Assembly (NCBI RefSeq): GCF_000982825.1
Contig: NZ_CP011048.1
Span: forward strand, 29,906 to 93,905
DNA length: 64,000 nt
Direction: 5' to 3'
From: Cronobacter sakazakii
GTDB lineage: Bacteria > Pseudomonadota > Gammaproteobacteria > Enterobacterales > Enterobacteriaceae
Shown in pieces: positions 50,205 to 59,326 of this stretch. The notes under the pieces are model-generated. The model searched no databases and was not told where the DNA came from. It was given only the letters and a program-made list of their open reading frames with translations. Numbering within the stretch: the first letter of the stretch is position 1; each line of letters begins with the position of its first letter. Position numbers and translations under genes: made by a program.

Positions 50205-51182
50205 ATGATGACGGAACTGCCTGACGACAATCTGCTGCCCGGCCCTTTTTCAGGTCTCGATCCCCATGCGGTGTCGGTGGGTGACGAGGCGCGGCCTCTC
50301 AACCCGGCGATGGCCTATCTTTTAAGCCTGCCTTCCGCCGCGAGCCGCCAGACCATGCGATCCTTCCTGCATATCGTCGCAGGCATGCTCGGTGCTCGCG
50401 CGTTGCAGCACTGCCCCTGGGGCAGCCTGCGTCGTCATCATGTGCAAGGACTGCTGGAGATGCTGTCGGCTTCCGGGCGCGCACCTGCCACCATCAATAC
50501 CTATCTGTCTGCCCTGAAAGGTACCGCGCGCGAGGCGTGGATGATGAAGCTGATGGACACCGACAGCTATCAGCAAATCCTTGCCGTGCGGGCGGTACGC
50601 GGCAGTCGTCTTACCCGCGGGCGTGCCTTGACTCCGGAAGAAGTGCGCGCGCTGTTTTCGCTCTGCGAGCAGGACAAAAGCTGTAAAGGCCCGCGCGATG
50701 CGGCGATGCTGGCGGTGATGCTGGGCTGCGGACTGCGCCGTTCGGAAGTGGTCGGGCTGGATTATGCGAGCATTCTTGAGCAGGACCAGGCGCTGCGCGT
50801 GCTCGGCAAAGGAAACAAAGAGCGGCTGGCATTTATGCCGGACACCGTCTGGCAGCGGCTCCGGCACTGGACTGACAGCGTACGCGGCGAACACCCCGGC
50901 CCGCTCTTTACCCGCATCCGCGCGGGTGACGATGTCACGTCTGAGCGCCTGACCCCACAGGCGGTGTACCATATTCTGAACGAACGCCGTCTGCAGTGCG
51001 GCATCGATAACTGTGCACCGCACGATCTTCGCCGCACGTTCGCTTCCATGATGCTCGATAATGGCGAAGATCTGATAACGGTACGCGACGCAATGGGCCA
51101 TGCCAGCGTCACGACAACACAAAAATATGACCGCCGTGGCGATGCCCGCCTGCGCCGCGCGGCAGGCAAAATTAAGCTTTAA
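50205..51182 (+). CDS. Tyrosine recombinase / integrase
   Basis: Site-specific recombinase of 325 residues. The N-terminal core-binding part (about 35-125) shows TINTYLSALKGTAREAW. The catalytic domain carries Arg178 in GCGLRRSE, then HDLRRTFASMM, GHASVTTTQKYDRR with the active Tyr, and LGKGNKERLAFMP. The catalytic set Arg, His, Arg, His, Tyr therefore appears complete. It is about 95 bases upstream of the three-gene cassette and in the same direction, so it may have mobilised it. Target site not identified. Confidence 0.92.
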   Translation: MMTELPDDNLLPGPFSGLDPHAVSVGDEARPLNPAMAYLLSLPSAASRQTMRSFLHIVAGMLGARALQHCPWGSLRRHHVQGLLEMLSASGRAPATINTYLSALKGTAREAWMMKLMDTDSYQQILAVRAVRGSRLTRGRALTPEEVRALFSLCEQDKSCKGPRDAAMLAVMLGCGLRRSEVVGLDYASILEQDQALRVLGKGNKERLAFMPDTVWQRLRHWTDSVRGEHPGPLFTRIRAGDDVTSERLTPQAVYHILNERRLQCGIDNCAPHDLRRTFASMMLDNGEDLITVRDAMGHASVTTTQKYDRRGDARLRRAAGKIKL

Positions 51183-51276
51183 AAAAGCGGTTAACGGCCC
51201 ATTGCGTGGCCCGGCAAAATGTTACGCTCACCATCATCGTTCAACCCTTTCTCAACTTCCAAAACCAGGGACAGGC

Positions 51277-52500
51277 ATGGTTTCAACACTGACATGGATT
51301 GACCACGACAGCCGCGCGCGTGAACGCACACTTCGCATCCTCGCACAGTTCCAGGAAAAAGAGAGCCGGGATGAACTCGGCATCGGCACGGTGCGTGATA
51401 GCCTCGCGGACTTACTTTTTCCCGGCACCAGCACCATCCAGACACGGCTGCGTTATATGCTCTTCGTTCCCTGGATTTACCGGGCGCTGGAAGACAAAAA
51501 AGTGACTGCCGCGCAGTTTGCCGGCGCTGCGGATAAGCACGAAAGAGAACTGGTCAGACGGCTCCAGACGGCCGATGACCATCACGGGATGTTCGGTAAA
51601 AATGCCGGTGGAGATATTAAACGTCTGCCCAGCTCCGTTTACTGGGCTGGTCTTGGTGCCTGGCACATTCGGCTTACACCTTTTTCTCAGGGCCAGTATC
51701 ACCAGCGGATCGATGAGACCTATCGCCAGAAGCACCGCATTGCACGCCAGCAGCGTCACGCCCGCGATCGCGCGGATGATCCCGATACCGAACCCGACAA
51801 CGTGCATAACTGGCATCCGCGGTTACCGGCGACGCCTGCTGACTTTCCTGAAAAGGTGACGTTCCTGCTCACTCGCGATGAGGCTGAGTTCATCCGCGAC
51901 CGTCTCCAGGCGGCATGTCCGCACAGCCTGCTGGCCTTTCTGGCCTTACAGGACGATAAGCCGACAGGCGCGTATCCCTGGGAGTATGCCAATAGCGGTC
52001 GCTTTTCCGCGACACATCAGACGATCCTTCACCATGCACGCCTTTTCTCGGAAGTCATGCATGGCGCGGCGCTCTCCTATAACTACCAGCTTGCCGAAAA
52101 GATCGAGCATGAAGGGCTGCGTGAGCTTCATGAAGAGAATTTTCAGGAATGGCGCAATGCTCTGCCGCTTGCGGAGATTGCACGCTGGAACATAAACGAG
52201 TTGTGGGCGCTTACTCACCGGGAAGGCCATCAGATAGCTCCGCAGACACGCCATTTTATCGAATCCTGGGTGCGGTATCTTCGCACGACGCCAGACGCGC
52301 TTCTGATGGGCGATGCCAGCGCGCTGATTCAGTATCGTGAAAAAAAATTAAAAGGACCGCGCTCGCGGTTCACTAACAAGCGCGCGCAGGAGCAATGGCG
52401 CGGTCACTCGGGTACGAGACGGATCAATTATCGCTGGAATACTGTTAAAACGTTGCTCGCTGATTTGCACCAGGGGCTGTGTCAGGAGGCGGTATGCTAA
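51277..52500 (+). CDS. DUF6361-like protein, first gene of putative defence operon
   Basis: 407 residues from the ATG at 51277 (AGGGA 6 bases upstream). The upstream frame extends into the integrase gene and is not used. The N terminus (LTWIDHDS, then RDELGIGTVRDSLADLLFPG, TSTIQTRLRYMLFVPWIYRAL) is the strongly conserved part of the DUF6361 family. The middle and C terminus are helical and charged. No catalytic motif is evident. It overlaps the next gene by 7 bases, so it probably works with the PLD-like and helicase proteins. Biochemical function unknown. Confidence 0.8.
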   Translation: MVSTLTWIDHDSRARERTLRILAQFQEKESRDELGIGTVRDSLADLLFPGTSTIQTRLRYMLFVPWIYRALEDKKVTAAQFAGAADKHERELVRRLQTADDHHGMFGKNAGGDIKRLPSSVYWAGLGAWHIRLTPFSQGQYHQRIDETYRQKHRIARQQRHARDRADDPDTEPDNVHNWHPRLPATPADFPEKVTFLLTRDEAEFIRDRLQAACPHSLLAFLALQDDKPTGAYPWEYANSGRFSATHQTILHHARLFSEVMHGAALSYNYQLAEKIEHEGLRELHEENFQEWRNALPLAEIARWNINELWALTHREGHQIAPQTRHFIESWVRYLRTTPDALLMGDASALIQYREKKLKGPRSRFTNKRAQEQWRGHSGTRRINYRWNTVKTLLADLHQGLCQEAVC

Positions 52501-54311
52501 GCCCGGATGCAAGAAGCCTCTATACCGCCGCGCTGACGCCACCGCCGGGTATGCGTTTTGATGAGGCGCTGGCCACGACATTTTCACTGGATCCTACCTG
52601 TCTGCTCGAAGCGCCGGTGCATCTTGCACTGATGTCCATGGAAAACCAGGCAGAACAGAACGGCCTGGCCATGCTTGAATCCCTGCGTCGTTATGCCGGA
52701 CGCATGACGGTCTATGTTCAGCGCGGACGCATTCAGTTGCCTGCCATAGTGCGACCCAATCCGTTATTTAGTCTGCTTGAGCCGATGATTGTCGAAGTGA
52801 GCGCGCCCAACGGCGGTGTGTTTCACCCGAAAATCTGGGTGTTGCGTTTTGTCGCTCCCGGTCAGGACACGGTGATGTACCGCCTGTTGGTGCTGACCCG
52901 CAATATAACGACCGATCGCTCGTGGGATCTTTCGCTGCAGCTTGAAGGCGTCATGGGGCGCAAAAAAAGGCCGGTGAATAAGCCGCTGGCTTATCTGCTG
53001 CGCCTGCTGCCGGGTCTCGCGAGCAGAGGCATTGCAGATGAGAAAACGATGCAGGCGCAGCGAATTGCTGATGAGCTTTATCGCGTTGAATGGGAGTTAC
53101 CGGCAGGTTTTCAGGAGATGGCGTTTTATCTGCCGGGTATTAAGGCATTTAACTGGATCCCGCCTGCCTCACTGCGCATGGCTGTCATTTCACCGTTTTG
53201 TTCCGATGAGGCGCTGAACGCGCTGGTACAAACGACACAGCGTGCCGAGGCGTTGATTTCCCGCCCGGAGGCGCTGGCAGCGTTAAAACCCGCCACGCGG
53301 GAGGCGTTCACGCAGTGCTCTCATTTAGACGATGCTGCGGAAACCGACGATGGTGAAGACACAGACGTTGTCGATATGGCGGCATCGCTCGCGACGGGCC
53401 TGCACGCCAAAGCGTATCTTTTTGAAACCCAATATTATTCTTTATATACGCACCTCGTAATGGGCTCTGCCAACGCGACTAATGCCGCGCTAAAAGCTGC
53501 CAGAAATATTGAGTTGCTGGTCGAGCTAAAGGGGCGCCAGCGCGATATCGGCGGCATCGATACGTTGCTGGGCAAAGAGGGGATGGGCGAATATCTGGTG
53601 GATTTTCAGGCAGATGAGTTACCGCCGGTGGATGCAAACGCCCAGGCTGCCGCGCAGGCGCTGGAACACGCCAGAGCACAACTGGCCGCGTTGCCGCTGT
53701 CGCTTATCTGCGATCCGGTGGACGATGAGCAGTGGCGGCTCACGCTGGAGGGCGTTTTGCCGAAGTTTAAAGGTGTTGCGACGCTCAAGGCGTGGCCGGT
53801 CACGCTCATTGGCGAACACGCGGTTTTATTGCCGACAGAAGGCGCTGACGGCCCTTTCCCCCTCGGGCAGTTTTCGCTGCGGGCTGTCACCGGGCTGACG
53901 GCGTTTGAGCTCTCTACCCGCGAGCCCGCGTTGTGCGTCCGGTTTGTGCTTAATCTGCCCGTGACGGGCATGCCTTCAGAGCGCAACGCGGCTATTCTGC
54001 AAAGCGTTATCAGCAACCCTGACGGCTTTCTGCGTTATCTGCTGTTATTGCTGGATCAGGATGACCCCGCACTGCCGCTACAGGAAAAGTACAGAGTCGC
54101 TGCCGGGTGGCTGGCCCGTCTTGCCGATGGTGAGGATTTTCCTCTGCTGGAAATGCTGACACGCGCCGCCAGCCGTACGCCAGAACGTTTAAAAGAAATC
54201 GCGTCGCTTATCGGTGAGCTGCGCCAGGGAAACCGGAACGCGGTGATCCCGGAGGATTTTCTGGCGCTCTGGACGGTATTTGAAGCCGCCATGGAGGACG
54301 CGAATGTCTGA
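52494..54311 (+). CDS. Phospholipase D-like (HKD) protein, putative nuclease of the defence operon
   Basis: 605 residues from the ATG at 52494, supported by AGGAGG 4 bases upstream. Two HKD half-sites typical of PLD-type nucleases are present: HPKIWVLRF with H111 and K113 plus LVLTRNITTDRSWD, and GLHAKAYLF with H304 and K306 plus VMGSANATNAAL. A single such protein can form the complete active site. The C-terminal third is unassigned. It overlaps both neighbours by 7-8 bases. DNA or RNA cleavage is the family-based expectation; lipid hydrolysis is unlikely in this context. Confidence 0.85.
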   Translation: MLSPDARSLYTAALTPPPGMRFDEALATTFSLDPTCLLEAPVHLALMSMENQAEQNGLAMLESLRRYAGRMTVYVQRGRIQLPAIVRPNPLFSLLEPMIVEVSAPNGGVFHPKIWVLRFVAPGQDTVMYRLLVLTRNITTDRSWDLSLQLEGVMGRKKRPVNKPLAYLLRLLPGLASRGIADEKTMQAQRIADELYRVEWELPAGFQEMAFYLPGIKAFNWIPPASLRMAVISPFCSDEALNALVQTTQRAEALISRPEALAALKPATREAFTQCSHLDDAAETDDGEDTDVVDMAASLATGLHAKAYLFETQYYSLYTHLVMGSANATNAALKAARNIELLVELKGRQRDIGGIDTLLGKEGMGEYLVDFQADELPPVDANAQAAAQALEHARAQLAALPLSLICDPVDDEQWRLTLEGVLPKFKGVATLKAWPVTLIGEHAVLLPTEGADGPFPLGQFSLRAVTGLTAFELSTREPALCVRFVLNLPVTGMPSERNAAILQSVISNPDGFLRYLLLLLDQDDPALPLQEKYRVAAGWLARLADGEDFPLLEMLTRAASRTPERLKEIASLIGELRQGNRNAVIPEDFLALWTVFEAAMEDANV

Positions 54312-57300
54312 TAATCGATTTTCTGCGCAGGCAGCGCTGGCCACGCTGAAAGATTTTCAGTGTGATACGGTCGATTATGTGTTTGAGCGGCTGTTTGGCG
54401 AAAACAACACCACGCGGTTTCTTGTCGCCGATGAAGTCGGGCTTGGCAAGACATTGATTGCACGGGGCGTTATCGCCAGAACGCTGGAACATCTGCAGGA
54501 TAAAAAAGATCGTGTCGATATCATCTATATCTGCTCCAGCGCGGCGATTGCTGGTCAGAATCAAAAAAGGCTCAATCTCAGCGGCTCGGAAGGGTTCTCG
54601 CTCTCTACCCGGCTGACCTATCTGCCACGGCAGGTCAGCGAGCTGCGCAATAATAAAGTTAACTTTATCAGCCTGACGTCAGGCACAACCTTCGACCATA
54701 CCGTAAGCCGTGAAGGCCATGCGGGAGAGCGCGCCATTTTGTACCGGATTTTGTATGACCTCCCGCTGGGCCAGGGCGAGCGACGCGCCCGGTTGCGTAC
54801 AGGGCTGTTAAATCTTCTACAGGCGCGAATGGGAAAAGCGAGCTGGCGCGCCACCGCGCAGGGGCTGCGGGCTGATGAACTGGATAATGACCTCTGCCGG
54901 ATGTTCCGACGCGAAGTGCTCGACGATAAACCGCTTTACGCGCAGCTTAAGCAGGGTTGCGAGCAGTTTATACGTTACCGTGACAGCAGCCGGATCCCGC
55001 CAGACGATACGCAGTTACGGCTTCGGCTTATCATGGCGCTGCGTCAGAAACTGGCTTTCGTTTGTCTGAAGGCCCTGAAGCCCGATCTGGTGATCCTCGA
55101 TGAGTTTCAGCGGTTTAAGCATCTACTGGACGCTGAAGACGATACCGCGCGGCTCGCCACAGCCCTGTTTGAACAGAAGGAGGCGCGTGTTCTGCTGCTT
55201 TCCGCCACGCCTTATAAAATGTTCACGCTGGATAACGAAACCGGGGAAGACGATCATTACCCGGATTTTATCCGCACACTGTCATTTCTGATGCGCGATC
55301 CGGCGCAGGTCAACCACGTCAGCGCGCTGCTTTCCGCTCACCGGGCCGCACTGCATGCCGGTATGCCTGAAGGTGAAAAAGCACGTCTTCAGGATGCGCT
55401 TTTGCGTGTGATGTGCCGCACCGAAAGGATTTCTGATACCCGCGACCGTAACGCCATGCTCGTTGAAGTTCCCCGCATAGCGCCGCTGCAGGCCGCGGAT
55501 ATCCGGCATATTCGTGCCGTTGATGCGGTTGCGGCCTGTGTGGACTCAGGCGATCTGGTGGAGTACTGGAAATCGACGCCCCATTTGCTCAACTTTCTGA
55601 AGCGCTATGCGCTGCGTAATAAACTTGATGCGGCTATCGATGCGCCGTCACCTGCGCTCTCTGCGGCGCTGAGAGCGGCCCGCGATGAGTGGCTGACGCC
55701 CGGTCAGCTGGATGATTACCAGCCGCTTGAACCCGGCAACGCGCGGATGCGGCTTCTTTTTGAAGACACCATCGATAACGGGCTCTGGCAACTGTTATGG
55801 ATGCCGCCATCGCTTCCGTATTACACACCAGGCGGCGTCTGGCAGGGGAAAAGCCATCTTACCAAGACGCTTATCTTCTCCTGCTGGAATGCGGTGCCGG
55901 ATGCTATCGCCACGCTCTGCTCTTATGAGGCAGAGCGCCGGATGGTCAGCGGCGCGTCGGTGACGCATCGCGAGCTTTATCAGAAAATCAAACCGCTGTT
56001 GCGGTTTGCGAAAGCCAGCGCGGACGACCGTCTGACCGGTATGCCAGTCATGGCATGGCTGATGCCCTCACCGGTCCTGGCGACGGCGATTGATCCACTC
56101 ACGATGGCCTGTGCCGGGAATAACGGCCCGCTCCCGCTGGAAACCGTGCTGGAAGCCGCCCGTGACATCTGCGAGACGCTTGTCGCCGCTTTACCCTCCA
56201 GCCCGGCGGAGGGCAAAGCCGATCCGCGCTGGTACTGGGCTGCGCCGGTGCTGCTCGATGCGCAGGGCGGGCTACTGGCGTGGTGTAAAGATCCACAAGG
56301 CTGGCGGGCGCTGGTGACGCCTGATGCGGATGACGACTCCCACTTCACCGCGCATCTGGAACAGCTGACAGACGCCGCCGAGGGACGCCTTACGCTCGGG
56401 CCGAAGCCAGACGATCTGGTGGACGTGCTCGCGCTGTTCGCGCTTGGCGGGCCTGGTACCTGCGCATTGCGTGCGTTACAGAGGCTGGATCCGCAGACGT
56501 CGTGCGACAGCATGGCCCTTCTCACCGGTGCGGCGACCATCGCCTCGGGGTTCAGAACCCTGTTCAACATGCCGGAGACCATTGCGATGCTGCGTGGCGC
56601 AAGTGAGGAGACCTACTGGCGTTTAACGCTGAAATATGGAGTTGAGGGCAATCTGCAATCCATGCTGGATGAATATGTCCATACGCTCCGGGAATCGCCT
56701 GGCGTGCAGGGATCTGGCGTCGCGGCACAGGTGGCCACCCTGTCCGCGCATATCCAGTCTGTTCTATCGTTGCGTGTCTCCCGGCTGCATCTGGACGCGC
56801 TGGAGGCTAACGATGCGGGCTTTGAGCGTGTAGAGTTTTCGACCCGCTGCCGCTTTGCGCTGCGGTTTGGTGATATCCGGGATGACAATAACGACGCGCT
56901 GGTACGGGCAGAAAGCGTTCGCGATGCTTTCAATTCGCCGTTTCGCCCGTTTGTACTGGCTTCCACGTCCATTGGCCAGGAAGGGCTCGATTTTCATACG
57001 TGGTGCCATGCGGTGATGCACTGGAATCTTCCTGCAAATCCTGTCGATTTAGAGCAACGCGAGGGCCGGGTGCATCGTTACAAAGGGCATGCGGTGCGGA
57101 AAAATATCGCGCATGCTTATGGCATAGCGAGCCTTAAGGGCCACAACGCGGGCGACCCGTGGCAAACCCTTTTTGCGCGGGCAGCGCAGGACAGAGCGCC
57201 TGGGCAGTCCGAACTTATCCCTTACTGGATCTTTGAGAACGGCCCGGCGCGCGTGGAGCGCCGTATTCCCGTGCTGCCTTACAGCCGGGAAACCGGCAAG

Positions 57301-57465
57301 CTCAAAAGACTGAAGCAGGGGCTCGCGTTGTATCGCCTGGCGTTCGGACAGCCGAGACAGGAGGACTTACTCTCAAGTCTCAGCCATAACGCCCCGATCT
57401 CTGAAGACGCCCTTGCCGGCGGGCTGATATCACTTAAGCCGCCCGGCCGGTCCGGTAAAGCGTAA
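54304..57465 (+). CDS. SF2 (SNF2-like) helicase of the putative defence operon
   Basis: Large ATPase of 1053 residues from the ATG at 54304 (GGAGG 6 bases upstream). Motif I is ADEVGLGKTLIARG (Lys49), the DExx box is LVILDEFQRF (about 263-272), and motif III is LLLSATPYKMF (about 298-308). A long insert separates the lobes, and motifs V-VI are in STSIGQEGLDFHTWCHAVMH and NPVDLEQREGRVHRYKGHAV (about 895-945). It belongs to the helicase/translocase group often paired with PLD nucleases. The gene ends 6 bases before the end of the convergent SDR remnant. Confidence 0.88.
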   Translation: MSDNRFSAQAALATLKDFQCDTVDYVFERLFGENNTTRFLVADEVGLGKTLIARGVIARTLEHLQDKKDRVDIIYICSSAAIAGQNQKRLNLSGSEGFSLSTRLTYLPRQVSELRNNKVNFISLTSGTTFDHTVSREGHAGERAILYRILYDLPLGQGERRARLRTGLLNLLQARMGKASWRATAQGLRADELDNDLCRMFRREVLDDKPLYAQLKQGCEQFIRYRDSSRIPPDDTQLRLRLIMALRQKLAFVCLKALKPDLVILDEFQRFKHLLDAEDDTARLATALFEQKEARVLLLSATPYKMFTLDNETGEDDHYPDFIRTLSFLMRDPAQVNHVSALLSAHRAALHAGMPEGEKARLQDALLRVMCRTERISDTRDRNAMLVEVPRIAPLQAADIRHIRAVDAVAACVDSGDLVEYWKSTPHLLNFLKRYALRNKLDAAIDAPSPALSAALRAARDEWLTPGQLDDYQPLEPGNARMRLLFEDTIDNGLWQLLWMPPSLPYYTPGGVWQGKSHLTKTLIFSCWNAVPDAIATLCSYEAERRMVSGASVTHRELYQKIKPLLRFAKASADDRLTGMPVMAWLMPSPVLATAIDPLTMACAGNNGPLPLETVLEAARDICETLVAALPSSPAEGKADPRWYWAAPVLLDAQGGLLAWCKDPQGWRALVTPDADDDSHFTAHLEQLTDAAEGRLTLGPKPDDLVDVLALFALGGPGTCALRALQRLDPQTSCDSMALLTGAATIASGFRTLFNMPETIAMLRGASEETYWRLTLKYGVEGNLQSMLDEYVHTLRESPGVQGSGVAAQVATLSAHIQSVLSLRVSRLHLDALEANDAGFERVEFSTRCRFALRFGDIRDDNNDALVRAESVRDAFNSPFRPFVLASTSIGQEGLDFHTWCHAVMHWNLPANPVDLEQREGRVHRYKGHAVRKNIAHAYGIASLKGHNAGDPWQTLFARAAQDRAPGQSELIPYWIFENGPARVERRIPVLPYSRETGKLKRLKQGLALYRLAFGQPRQEDLLSSLSHNAPISEDALAGGLISLKPPGRSGKA

Positions 57466-57471
57466 CGCCGG

Positions 57472-58145
57472 TTACGGCGCAATCTCCTGCCCGCGATAAT
57501 CGATAAACCGGCACTGCAGGTAAACGCAGCGTGCTGTTGCTGCATCCCGGCTGGGTCCAGACCGATATGGGCGGCGAACGCGCGCCGGTGACGGTAGACG
57601 AAAGCGCGGCTGGGCTTAAAAACGTTATCAACGCCGCGCTGGATAATCTGCAGCGCCGATGTCACCGCGAATGAGCGCGCCAGCGAATTCAGCGCGCTCT
57701 TACTGGCGCGGTAGAGCGCCATGTCGCCGGTATCGTTATTCGTAAAGCTTGCGGTACTGGAAGACATAAACGCAATGACACCGCCTTCACGGACCTGCGA
57801 GAGCATCGTCTCCGCGAGTCGCACCGGCGCGATAGCGTTGGTCAGAAAGAGTGTGGCGATCTCCTGTTCGGTGGCCTGCGATATGCTCTGATGATCGGGG
57901 CCAAAAATACCGGCGTTGACGATGAGCGCGTCAAAGGTCACAGCGCTGAGGTGTTCTTTGAGGTGGACTACGCTTGCCGTGTCGGTCATATCGACGATTT
58001 GCGTGGTGATACGCGGATGGGTGTCTTTGTGCGTTGCGTCACGCACCGTCGCTATCACGTCGGCGCCCTCCTGCGCGAAAGCATTCGCCAGACCGCGGCC
58101 AATCCCGCGCGATGCGCCGATAATCAGGATATGTTGTACAGTCAT
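57472..58145 (-). pseudogene. Short-chain dehydrogenase/reductase gene disrupted by an internal inversion
   Basis: The 5' part is a normal SDR: ILIIGASRGIGRGLANAF (Rossmann GxxxGxG), VDMTD, LIVNAGIFGPDHQS and the catalytic ALYRASKSALNSL (YxxxK). After LARSFAVTS the frame degenerates. The missing core (VLLLHPGWVQTDMGGE, then TVDESAAGLKNVINAALDN) is encoded on the opposite strand at 57520-57647, and the true end (FIDYRGQEIAP, stop at 57472) is back on the minus strand. The flipped piece lies between CTGCAG palindromes. Flipping it back restores the 3' junction in frame; the 5' junction would still need a one-base change. Confidence 0.85.
57520..57647 (+). repeat. Inverted 128-bp segment between CTGCAG repeats inside the SDR gene
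   Basis: The segment is bounded by CTGCAG at 57514-57519 and 57648-57653. The flanks extend the match to an 11-base inverted repeat, CGGCRCTGCAG. Plus-strand translation gives the SDR C-terminal core, although the rest of the gene is on the minus strand. Confidence 0.8.
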
Positions 58146-58191
58146 GATTTTTTAACCTGCAATAATAATGAACCCATACTGATGGGCTAAA

Positions 58192-58761
58192 TCACTCCGC
58201 AAGGCGGTAGACCCCTGCTCCCCAGTAGCCTTTTTCCGGTTTACGGATTTCACGCCAGCCCTGACGAACAAGGCTGCGGGCAATCAAACGATTCATGATG
58301 CCATGCCCCATCAAAAGCACCGGACTTTGCGCGTTACCGGCAAGCGCAGCGAGATTTTGCGCAGCCATTGCCGCGCGTGCTTTTGCGGCATGCAGCGTTT
58401 CAGCATTGCCCGATAATCCGCACAGCCATAACATGCGGAAAATGCCACTCCAGGCCAGCGGCGACAAACGCAGCCTGCCAATACTGTGCACCGGCAGTTC
58501 TGCCTCCCGGTATAGCGCATCGGTTTGCACTGGATCACAACCCATTGTTTTTAGAGAAGAGAGGGCACGAGGTAAATCGCTGCTGATAACAATGCCCGCT
58601 CTGGCTGCTAACGCGCGGCTTGCCTCAGGCGGTAAGTCATTCCCCGTACCGGCCTCGTTATAACGGCTTATCCAGCCTGGCATATCGCGGGAGCCGATCG
58701 CGCCTGAATGCGCTATATCAGGGCTGCCGTGACGCATCAGAATAATTTCCATATCTTCCAT
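58192..58761 (-). CDS. Histidine phosphatase family protein
   Basis: 189 residues with the phosphoglycerate-mutase-like signature LMRHGSPD (catalytic His near 11) and SSDLPRALSS, an acidic residue region near AELPV, and a second His in LLMGHGIMN. The family covers many small-molecule and phosphoprotein phosphatases, so no substrate can be given. An alternative ATG three codons downstream (58752) has a closer GGAAG. It lies between the SDR remnant and a small membrane protein, in the same direction. Confidence 0.85.
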   Translation of the reverse strand: MEDMEIILMRHGSPDIAHSGAIGSRDMPGWISRYNEAGTGNDLPPEASRALAARAGIVISSDLPRALSSLKTMGCDPVQTDALYREAELPVHSIGRLRLSPLAWSGIFRMLWLCGLSGNAETLHAAKARAAMAAQNLAALAGNAQSPVLLMGHGIMNRLIARSLVRQGWREIRKPEKGYWGAGVYRLAE

Positions 58762-58773
58762 TCCACGGGTGGT

Positions 58774-59043
58774 TTACCTGGCGTGAAAAAAATATCCCAC
58801 CAGCGCCAGTACCACCACAATAACGCCTGAGAAAATCGCTCCGCTGGCCCATGCGAAGGGAGCGATCTCTTCTTCTTTTTTGATATCCGCGTAACGCTTT
58901 AGTGCCTGCTCTGCCAGGGGCGCGTCAATCTCTTCGAACTGCTTTTCATAGCCTTTGGCTTTAAGCCGCGAGGCTTTTTCGGTATCGGCTTTATCGAACG
59001 CAAACAGCTGAGTGCCTTTCTTATAGAAGACAAATGTGGTCAT
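58774..59043 (-). CDS. Small membrane-anchored protein of unknown function (89 aa)
   Basis: From the ATG at 59043 (AGGAG 6 bases upstream) the product has a cytoplasmic part (TTFVFYKKGTQLFAFDKADT, then a charged helix with LAEQALKRYADIKKEEE) and one C-terminal membrane helix (ASGAIFSGVIVVVLALVGYF, about 66-85). It is thus tail-anchored in appearance. No family recognised. It ends 12 bases before the histidine phosphatase start and is likely co-transcribed with it. Confidence 0.75.
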   Translation of the reverse strand: MTTFVFYKKGTQLFAFDKADTEKASRLKAKGYEKQFEEIDAPLAEQALKRYADIKKEEEIAPFAWASGAIFSGVIVVVLALVGYFFHAR

Positions 59044-59266
59044 GGTGGACTCCTGTCGTGGTGACGCGCTATGCCTAACATACCGGAGCGGAATACATTT
59101 TGTACATGAATACCTTAAAGCGCTTTTAGCAGAAAAGCAGACCGTCGCTGATACATACAACCATGAATAAGTGTCCATCAGCCGGAATGGAAAAACAGAG
59201 GAAGTGGTGGCGGGGAATTATTCGCAGGGCGGTCGGGCATACAGGGAATGATCGGTAATCCGCCTG

Positions 59267-59295
59267 TAAAAACGCCCGGTACAGGTACCGGGCGT
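59267..59295 (-). terminator. Terminator downstream of the chemoreceptor gene
   Basis: ACGCCCGGTAC and GTACCGGGCGT form an 11-base-pair stem with a 2-base centre (probably a 4-base loop in practice), followed on the minus strand by TTTTT. Confidence 0.88.
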
Positions 59296-59326
59296 GGCAT
59301 AAAAAATAACGTTTTTTATCTGCTAA

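Noticed and set aside
50205..57465. Interpretation of the helicase/PLD cassette as DISARM
   Set aside because: No methyltransferase and no DrmA/DrmB-like proteins. Only the general helicase plus PLD combination is shared.
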